A DNA stretch of 64,000 nt from Utricularia gibba (lineage: Eukaryota; Streptophyta; Magnoliopsida; Lamiales; Lentibulariaceae). Below the pieces are notes generated by a model, which was given only the letters and a program-made list of their open reading frames with translations, searched no databases and was not told the origin of the DNA. Location of the stretch: the NCBI GenBank assembly GCA_002189035.1, contig NEEC01000015.1, positions 1,984,001-2,048,000 of the forward strand, written 5' to 3'. Each line of letters opens with the position of its first letter. The first letter of the stretch is position 1. Both the position numbers and the translations under genes were made by a program. Shown here piece by piece: positions 56,186-64,000 of the stretch.

Positions 56186-58786
56186 CTACGATCTTCCGAT
56201 GGAGGGTAGAGAGCTTGGGAGGGAAGCACCGGGCCGGTAGTCACCGAAGTTGGCGATGAACAACGGGTCGTTTTCGGCGAAGCTTTGCTCTCCGCTGGTC
56301 CAGGCACTAGCTTGATTCAGTTCCTCAACCTTTTCCAGTTCTTTGGTCAGATCATCCATCGTTTTCTTCAGGCCAGATTTGCTCATCTTGCCCTGCTCTC
56401 CGGTCGATATGCCAACCATGGTTATCTTGGGGAGAAGCCGAGAGTGTGGTTGTGCCGGCTCTGTGCCTAAATGTTCTCTATGAAATGAAACGGGCACTGT
56501 TTCGTCAAGGTTCCAAGGTTAGACGATATCGGAATATGCGAGGGATTTGAAGAATACCTTGTTTCCGGTGGAGTTCCTTCATGTTTCCCCAGTTGGTCAA
56601 GCCATGGATTCTTCAGCCAGTCGCCAAAGGAAAACCCCAGATTCAGCGGCCATTTTTGTGGCTCATGAGTTCTTCTATCCCCTTCTTCCGAGTGTGCGGA
56701 GCCACGACATGGAAGTTGGGCACCTTGGTCTTCATCCCTTCCTTGAGAAGAGACTGATTTCGAATGATTCTGTAACCTTTGGAACGAAGCTGTGCTCCTG
56801 CATGTAGATACATTCCAGTGAACCATTTGAAAACCGAAGAACTATTGCATTGTGTGCATCACGTACTTCCTCTCAAATGAGTCGATCACGTAAGGGAACT
56901 TGGGTTGGATACCAGTGGCCTTGCGCAACCATCTATTTCCGAGCAGAACTCTGTCGACCGCATATAAAAGCTGAATCTCAGCAGCCTTCGTTATGATGCT
57001 CAGTGGGATACTCGGATACCCAACTTCGTCCATTATTTCTTGAACCTATCAAGCAGAGTTGAAGGAATCTAAGAAAACCCTTTGGCTCTTTATCTTGCAA
57101 CTGGGATTGCAGAATAGGAGCTCATTCAAACCTCTGGAGGATCCCACATACTCTCTGCCATTTCTTCGACCACACCTGTGCTGACGTTGTCATCAGCTAC
57201 CTCGTGGCTCCTTTGAAAGTGCCGTGTTTCGATCAGTGATTGGAAATGCTGATCAACGGAGTCTTCCAGGATGTTATCTAACATGTTCTTGTCAAAGAAG
57301 TAAGGAGTGTACCTGGACAAAGGAAGATATGAACATCAGTTATGGAGTCATAGGCTTAAACCAGACATGCGCTATGAAATGCATCGTCTTCTGCTCACCA
57401 CTTGATGCCCTCTTTAGTTGCTATAGCAATGTCCAAGTTTTGAGCACTAAAAACAGGAACACCCTCCACTTTCGTTTTCCCATGAACATGTGGCAAAGCT
57501 TTTAGAAGTTTGTTTGCCTCGGCAACCTAATGTATTGAATTATGCAAGTAGCATTAAGCTAAAACAGAAGTTCTCAACCTAAAAACTTTAACACTAGCGC
57601 GCAGCAGCAAACCTGTTTCTTGTTTGGAACAAACTGAAACAAGTGAGGCTTCTCCTGCATTTCAAACAAACGGAGTGCAGAATTCTGTAACACACATACG
57701 AATAAGTTGAAAGATTTATGCTTCAATAGAGCAAGCTAGAACCTTAAAATGCTCATAAGCAATATCAAGGCGGCAGGAACCTACTACACCACTGGGAATA
57801 TTTAGCTGTTTCACATAAGAAACTGGGGCAATAAATTAGTTAGAAAAATGCCAAAGAGCCAGGAGGGCATTAGGAAGATTAACGATAATTTACTGTGATT
57901 CGCGGATTTCAAGGATTAGTTTCTACCTGCATCACCAAGATCCATAAAGAAACGGAATACAGGGCCATTTCTTTCACTCCTTGTGACTGCTGAAAAAATC
58001 TTCTTTAGCCACTCAGGTGTTCTGCCAATAGTGAGTTTTTAACGATTACTGAGAAATGCCATAAACTGACAAACTCTTTTAATTTAAGGGACACAAATAG
58101 CCATTTACAAACAAAGAGTAAAGGCATCCACTGCTCAAACCACAATCTTGCATAGCATACAGAAAGGTTAAGTCTTCCAACAGATGAAAAGATGAGCCTC
58201 AAGCATTTGGAAAAAACGGGGAGTAAGCTCTAGACACTTAACAGCAATTTCCCCAAAACAGAAAAAAAGGACCAACTTCAATCAAGAAACAACGATTTAA
58301 CCATGAGTAGGATACACACGACTAAAATTTTTCCAGCAATTGATGAAATATATACCTTTTAGACAGAAAAGGGATATCAAAATGAGTCGAGACCGCCATT
58401 AATCCGGTGCCAGAGAGGTCACACATACTGAAAACCTGGCCTACGAAAGCCGGGCCACCGCCCTTTCCGGTGGATATCCGGACGGAGGAGGGGAACTCTG
58501 AACTGGGTTCGGAAGACGACATACTCCTCATGTGAGAAGAGGATTGGGGATTTACCTGCCCCTTATTAATGGAATCAGAATCTGGAGGAGCCGAGACAGA
58601 AGTAGAAGAAGAAGGTGAGAAAAAGGAGTGATGGGCGAGAGGAAAATGGATTCTCGAAGAAGTCGTCGCCGGAGACGGCAGCTTGCCAGGTGCAAGAGTG
58701 GTCGGTACGGATAGGAAGATGCGGGACAAATCCGAGGCCGGAGAGCGCCGACGCTGACGATGGCAAAAGTCTGCCGTGGAGGCCAT
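56186..58786 (-). CDS. Tic22-like protein (At5g62650-like)
   Basis: Nine exons join in phase: 58786-58356, 58021-57927, 57822-57743, 57654-57613, 57526-57399, 57312-57132, 57045-56867, 56797-56558 and 56477-56186, giving 555 residues. The Ser/Pro/basic N-terminus looks like a plastid transit peptide. Then come VFSMCDLSGTGLMAVSTHFD, GPVFRFFMDLGDA, GVPVFSAQNLDIAIA, YTPYFFDKNMLDNILEDSVD, LLYAVDRVLLGNRWLRKATG and, near the end, LPKITMVGISTGEQG and DPLFIANFGDY. Tic22 is a small intermembrane-space subunit of the plastid protein import machinery; this family shares the Tic22 fold but is much longer, and its task is unproven. The last intron is only 80 nt. Confidence 0.9.
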
Positions 58787-58970
58787 CCGAATGATATGAA
58801 GGACGAATTTCCCATTTAAACAATTGAAATAAAATTGCCCATTTTTCGAAATATTGATAATATTTGCAAATTATTACGAATGGAAATCCAAATAGATAAT
58901 ACATTAAATCGGCAGCATACATCTAAATCAAGGAGACAGACTCTCCACGTCAGCTGGGCACGACAGCAAT

Positions 58971-59685
58971 TCAGGCGAGAACAAACTTGAACGGCAGCCG
59001 CCACCATCGCCGTCGCCACCACCGGCTAATTATACCACTGGAGGCCGGATTGTAATAAGGTGGAGGGTAGCGTGAATACGCCCATTGACGACCCTCTGCT
59101 TCGTTGGTTTCCTTTTCGTCTTCGTCTTCCTCCTCCTCCTCCTCTGCTGACCGCACGGAGATGATTTCCACGCAGCAAAGCTTACGCAGCTTAATCACAA
59201 CCTCCACCGGATCTACATCTCCAGTGAAGGCCAGCTTTTTCTTCTCAGAATCAATGAAAACGGACTCAATCCCTGTCGACAATCGATTTCATGCACTTGT
59301 AACGAATTAGAGGTTCAAATACCAGACGCGCAACCCAAAATTGAAAAGACTGTTCCTTCGAATCGAGGTCAGTACCTGCGAAGCCTGCAACTTTCTCCAT
59401 GCTCTTCCTCTTCAGCTTCCCATCCATGTAGTTAAATTTCAGAACAACCGTCTGCAGCAGGGGTAGGATACATAAAAGAATAAAAAAACGAGGAACCCAC
59501 AAGCAAACATGGTTGTATGACCGTGAAAGCTAACAATATAAAAACTTTTACGACGTAAAAGAGATCATCTAAACACACCTTTCAAATAAAGCATCTACCA
59601 TCAACACAAAGACATAAGATTCTATAAAATTTCAAAGAGACAAATGGTCGAACAGGGGATGGGCAGTGAAACAACTGACCTTCAT
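58971..59685 (-). CDS. Small HMA-fold protein lacking the metal-binding CXXC
   Basis: Three exons: 59685-59680 (only MK), 59451-59376 and 59272-58971, joining in phase for 127 residues. KTVVLKFNYMDGKLKRKSME, GIESVFIDSEKKKLAFTGDV and VEVVIKLRKLC form the beta-alpha-beta fold of heavy-metal-associated (HMA) proteins, as in plant HIPPs. Where HIPPs have M-x-C-x-x-C, this has YMDGKLKRK, so neither metal-binding Cys is present. A Glu-rich stretch (AEEEEEEDEDEKE) and an Arg/Trp-rich tail (ISRWWRRRWWRLPFKFVLA) follow, with no CaaX box for prenylation. Such HMA-like proteins without Cys exist in plants and may act as protein scaffolds. The six-base first coding exon is typical of HIPP genes. Confidence 0.82.
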
Positions 59686-60287
59686 CTCCAAATTTAGCTA
59701 GGAATCAGAGAGACCAGAGAGCATGAAAATGAGCTACACCAAGAAGGCCGCTCCACCTTCACGTGAATAAGGAAAACTCGAATTTCTTCTCTCTCCTCAG
59801 GAAGTCAAGTCAAGTCAAGTCAACTCTTGATTTCTTAAAAAGATTTTTTAATTGCTTAAACAAATAATTTCATTTATAAATCTCACACTGAGTTTTGCTC
59901 AGTCTTCATTTCTAAATCACTCAATTTAAGGGATAACATTAATGGCAAATATATTAATATTAAAAATTAAAATTGCATTTCCTAATTAACTAGACAATTT
60001 TTTATTTAAATAATTGAAAAAGGGCATCATTAATTTTTGGGTGTTAGGGAATTGGGCTTGGGTGTCAGGCCTGAGCCATTATGTGGTCAGTCGATAATGG
60101 GCCGGGAATCAGTTTTGGGCCCATGATCGGGTTCTGTAGTTCAATTTCTGTTGGGTTCCCGAAAGCGTTTCATCAGAAGACTTTTTGGAGTTCCGACGTT
60201 GGTTTTGAAACAAGAGGTGTGCGTGCCGTACTTTCGCAGCGCATAGTTTCAGTGAACTCGATCTGCTTGAGGCTGTCTTCCTCGGGG
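59686..60287. other. Divergent promoter region of HMA-fold and RVE genes
   Basis: About 600 bp between divergent ATGs. It contains AAGTC repeated 4-5 times near 59802-59821 and several GGGCC/GGGCT site II-like motifs near 60050-60120 (GGGCTTGGG, GGGCCGGG, GGGCCCA). No evening element (AAAATATCT) was found. Confidence 0.5.
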
Positions 60288-62408
60288 ATGGCTTTACTGG
60301 AGTTAGATTCCTTGTCTTCTGCGTTAGCTGGGAGTAGCAAGGACGCTGCGCTGGAAGACCCTAGCAAAAAGGTGCGGAAGCCCTATACCATTACTAAGTC
60401 GCGGGAGAGCTGGACTGAGCCCGAGCACGACAAGTTTGTTGAAGCGCTTCAACTGTGAGTTTCAATTAGATTGGTTTCAGGGAATTTTAATTTTGGGAAC
60501 TGTTTGTGCTGGGTGCAGTTAGGTTTTTTTTAGCTGGATTACGTGGGTTGATGTTTCATCGGTTTGGGATTTGCGTTATTGATCTAAATGAGCTCAATTT
60601 AAGGAATTAGATTCAGATTATCATCTATTCAGGGTGTCGGTTTGTTTTAATGTTTCAGTGAAATTCTGTTTTTCCGCACGTATTTGGCTTTCCTGTTGTG
60701 ACGGTTGTGCAAATACGGTGGCTTTTTGAACTATGTTTTGGCAACGATGTGCTCCCCAGACACATTCCTGAAAGTATTGTTCTTCTGTGACACGGCGAAT
60801 GTAGATGAGGTTTCTCTTTTAAGAGTAATATGTGATCTGGTGATAAGATCTTTAATAGTTTTTCAACCGGGCGAGTGACAAAGTAACCTTTTCATGCTTT
60901 TTCGCATGGTTTTTTTAAGTCGATCATCGACCTTGTGTTTGCCGTGAAACTTTTTTCCTATTTACTTCCTTGATTTTTTGTTTCTGATCTGTCTGAACAA
61001 AAGTTTTGAACGAGACTGGAAGAAAATAGAAGCGTTTATTGGATCAAAAACAGCAATTCAGGTAAATGATACATTTCACTACCTTTCAACTCTTCCATTT
61101 TCTGCTATAGTTTTTCAATCCAGATTTCTTTTGTTATATGAGGATATTGGATTCTTTCAGATACGTAGCCATGCTCAAAAGTATTTTCTCAAAGTTCAGA
61201 AGAGTGGAACACATGAGCATCTCCCGCCGCCTCGGCCAAAACGAAAAGCAGCACATCCGTATCCTCAAAAGGCAACTAAGATTGGTATCTAGCACCCCTT
61301 AACCGTTAAATACATGATGTAGTAGTTAGTTGGATCCATATTCTCTGAGCCCGCTTTATGCATATTTGATTTACAGAGATACAATCAGCTCAAGCATCTG
61401 CTGGTGTACCTGACCCCAGATCTTTTTGGAGACCTGATTCTTCTGCTGCGCATGTACATCCTGAAGCTGATTTAACAGCATCAAGCTGGACAGGAAAACC
61501 GGTTCAAGGCATCTATTTTCCCACATCAGAAAAATTTTTGTCGGCATATCGACAATAGTTGGTTGTTGTGTTAATCTTTGTTACCAGAGAAACTTATAAG
61601 ACACTTTATTCCAGGTGGAACTAGGTGTTCTGTGCAGCCAATCCCAAATGTTTACCCGTCTGGAAGCACCGAAAGTACTCCAAGAACACAGCATACAGGT
61701 GAACTACTATGGGCAGGGGCAGTTTTTTTTTTTTTTTAATCTTGTTATGAGCTGCAGTGATTGGCCTTTTCTCCGTATTTTGTAATGTGGACATATGGTC
61801 ATTTTACTTATAATCACATCTGATGAATGCTTGTATCAATCAATAATCCCCTACCCATTGTCTGTTGCTTTTTGTGAATGCAGTTCTTCCAGATTTCTGC
61901 CAAGTGTACAGTTTCATAGGGTCTGTCTTTGATCCAAAAACTAGTGGCCATTTGCAGAAACTGAAGAAGATGGAAGCCATTGATATCGAAACAGTATGTA
62001 TATGTTACTGTTCATTATAATTCACGAGAGGACTGAAATTTCCGTTAAATACCTCTTAGCCAATCTGTTCATCCGTGCTTTCCTTCTACAGATACTGTTG
62101 TTGATGAGAAATCTTTCATTCAACTTGGCTAGTCCCGATTTCGAGAACCACGTAAGTACGATTTATCAGTTGCTGGATTTGATTTTTTTTTTTTTTTGCT
62201 AAATATAAGAGTAAGAGATGTCAATGTGTTCCTTGCTGCTTGTTTATTTGACCCGTGGATTTGATTTACTGTCACCAGCAGTATGCAAGTTACAGTATAT
62301 GACATCTCAATGTTTGCCCATAAACTTTTGCAGAGGCGGCTACTCTCCTCGTATGAGGTTGATGTGTCCGATCCCATCACCAAAATCCAGTTCCAGGAAG
62401 CAGCTTAG
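60288..62408 (+). CDS. RVE8: REVEILLE 6/8-like MYB transcription factor
   Basis: Eight exons join in phase: 60288-60454, 61004-61061, 61161-61284, 61377-61508, 61615-61698, 61884-61993, 62092-62151 and 62334-62408, giving 269 residues. The single SHAQKYF-type MYB repeat has [39 protein letters not shown] and [20 protein letters not shown]. The C-terminal LCL-type blocks [18 protein letters not shown] and [14 protein letters not shown] place it in the RVE4/6/8 clade. These factors bind evening elements (AAAATATCT) and activate evening-phased clock genes such as TOC1 and PRR5. Joining exon 4 to exon 5 in frame needs a GC donor at 61509, so that junction is less certain. The ATG at 60288 is preferred to the in-frame upstream extension, whose sequence lacks family similarity. 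Confidence 0.9.
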
Positions 62409-63075
62409 TTTGGGCAACACAAACTAAGGCAATCCTGGGGTGTTTGCTTCAGTGTCCTACACTTGGTGTCAACACAAAAGCAGGCTTGCGGGAAGCTGAT
62501 ATGGTGGGTGCTTTTTCATCCTTTTGTCACCTTGTCCGTGTCACTTGTCGTGTCCCTTGTTGCTACTTGTTGGCGTGTGCATGTGTTGTGCGGAGACAAA
62601 TAATGCAAGAGGGGTTTTGTTGAACGGCCCTCATCAGTTCCTGTCATCCGGAACATGCGTTCAAAGGCTCACGAGTTAAGGCTCCACCGGAGATTCTGTT
62701 GTCATACAACTAGCCGCAGAGAGATAAAAGGCTTGGAATTAAAGCTTTTCATTAGATGAGGAGGATGTACAAATTCTACCAAAACATCCCGGAACCTAAA
62801 ATACTTGAAACAGGATGTGCCGTGGTCACAACACGCCACATAAACAAGGATGACGTATGTGCTAGCACCAGAAAAAGGGAAAAAGAGGGAATGAGCGGTG
62901 TCCAAGTCAGATTTCTAGTACTGCATTGCTATTCTGCGAGACCTGTAAAATATGAAATGGAGGGTGAAACCTCTGGTGGGAAAAAAAAGAGAAACCAGAA
63001 TCATCAGCAACCACGTCGGAAGACTTGGCAGGCCAAGTGCCTCGCACCAAAATACCAGGGCACGAAGAATGCTTG
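62409..63075. other. Convergent spacer between RVE and Arg/Ser-rich genes
   Basis: About 670 bp holding the two 3' UTRs. The ORF at 62756-63079 has no family features. Confidence 0.55.
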
Positions 63076-64000
63076 TTAACGAGGCCCTCGGTCACCACCT
63101 TCCCGCCTTCTGTCACTGTAATCTCTGCCTAGTTTGCGTCCCTTGCTGGAAGGTGGGGAAGTGAACCTTCGTGTATGGAACACAGGTCTGTAGCATTCGC
63201 TCGACTCCCATTCTTTGGGGGCGTGGATGTTGGCAAACCTCTGAGGTTGCCTGAATATTCTGACGGGTGATCTTCTCTTTGGATGGTCCTTTCTGTAAGC
63301 AGGATCCTCAAGATATCTATGGTTGTCCTGCGAGTGCAGCCGCCCCCTTGATGCAGATATGTAATCCTCTTCATAACTTGACTCGAAGGTTCGCTTGAAA
63401 AATGGCATCCTTGTTCTTCTATGGACCCTATCCTGGGACCTGGGGTCTGGAGATCGGGTTTGCCTTCTATGCCAGGGTGAACGGGATCTAGATTTCGAGG
63501 GGGCCCTCCTCTGCATATGTATCTGAGAGCTCCGACTAGAATTCGGGGAGAAGCTTTGGTCTCGCCTTGATGATGTAGGTGCCCCTGGCTCACCACGGTG
63601 AAAGACAAAGTCCTCAAGACCTCTGTCAGAATGATGCAAGTAGCGTCCATGGCCCCTGAAGTTGCCGGCTTCCCGAGTAAGAAGCCGACCTTTCTGAACG
63701 CATGCATAGTCTTTCCTTTCAGTAGATGGGGTCTCAGTAGCCGTCTTTGCGAGTTATCAGTTGGCCTATAATCAAAGTAATCCTGCCTTCTGCCAATTCT
63801 GCCAGTGTTTCTTGACTTCTTGAGACCAAAGGTTTCAGTATGAAACTCATATTCGGAGTTGCCACGCATTCTGGAAGCCCAAGATGACCACTCAGCTTCA
63901 CCTCTTGCACGGGAGGCAGAATTACGCCAGCCAACATGCTTGTCAAAACGGGCGCCTCCTTCAGTGTGGGAGTATGAACTTCCACGCAGATTCGATCTAA
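63076..64000 (-). CDS. Arg/Ser-rich protein, C-terminal part (partial; apparent frame break)
   Basis: From the right edge the minus strand reads a charged R/S/Y/G-rich protein (HVGWRNSASRARGEAEWSSW, EYEFHTETFGLKKSRNTGRI, RRQDYFDYRPTDNSQ) until about 63740. From there the protein-like reading moves to another frame (TETPSTERKDY, GHGRYLHHSDRGLEDFVFHR), which continues through SKSRSRSPWHRRQTRSPDPR, SPVRIFRQPQRFANIHAPKE and FTSPPSSKGRKLGRDY to a stop at 63076. No intron with usable sites explains the change. SR-like content suggests an RNA-processing or nuclear protein. The gene may be broken, or one base may be missing or extra. The family is not identified. Confidence 0.6.

Noticed and set aside
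55869-56259. Plus-strand ORFs before the Tic22-like stop
   Set aside because: No recognisable domain; lies in the 3' flank and last exon of a minus-strand gene.

Overview
This is a 64 kb piece of plant (angiosperm) nuclear chromosome. The evidence is intron-rich genes with GT-AG junctions and AT-rich introns, plant-specific families (SPEECHLESS-type bHLH, CIN-type TCP, REVEILLE MYB, trehalose-6-phosphate phosphatase, RPK2 receptor kinase, Tic22-like, DAA1-type AAA ATPase), and plant promoter elements. No tRNA, rRNA, CRISPR, operon or intact transposon was seen. The order within angiosperms cannot be fixed from this sequence. I rebuilt exon-intron structures by hand from conserved protein blocks, splice-site dinucleotides and reading-phase continuity; nearly all models close in phase from start to stop.

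Layout. 1-80 (-): first codons of a WDR12-like ribosome-biogenesis gene running off the left edge. 637-2950 (-): ten-exon alpha/beta hydrolase. 2951-6185: AT-rich intergenic. 6186-9578 (+): intronless LRR receptor kinase of the RPK2 type. 10390-11742 (-): decayed NTF2-RRM (G3BP-like) gene. 11760-14100: AT-rich with diverged repeats and two unplaced coding-like islands. 14142-14795 (+): CIN-type TCP factor. 14796-18040: repeat-bearing intergenic. 18044-21409 (+): trehalose-6-phosphate phosphatase with a long 5'-UTR intron. 21812-25242 (-): PTB splicing regulator. 25607-26883 (-): unnamed six-TM membrane protein. 27215-28442 (-): SPEECHLESS-like bHLH. 30175-31461 (+): stand-alone myosin-TH1-like protein. 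32288-33616 (-): small UBA-type protein. 35452-40716 (+): full-length ABCC transporter. 40972-44123 (+): Treslin/TICRR-like protein. 45418-46459 (+): class III chitinase. 48507-52985 (+): DAA1-type AAA ATPase. 54081-54989 (-): membrane-associated kinase regulator. 56186-58786 (-): Tic22-like protein. 58971-59685 (-): small HMA-fold protein. 60288-62408 (+): REVEILLE 6/8-like clock MYB. 63076-64000 (-): C-terminal part of an Arg/Ser-rich protein running off the right edge.

The genes are neighbours rather than a pathway. Several touch signalling or development (RPK2, SPCH, TCP, MAKR, RVE, TPP), but nothing shows that they work as a unit. I found no clear new biological system. The most checkable oddities are: a His-Cys in place of His-Gly at the hydrolase oxyanion hole; one clear and one probable GC-AG intron; a 29-T tract at the last TPP acceptor; a G3BP-like gene decayed by apparent CGA-to-TGA changes; an HMA-fold protein without its CXXC; a SPEECHLESS homologue with a compact MAPK-target region; W-boxes upstream of the chitinase; and an apparent frame break in the right-edge gene.
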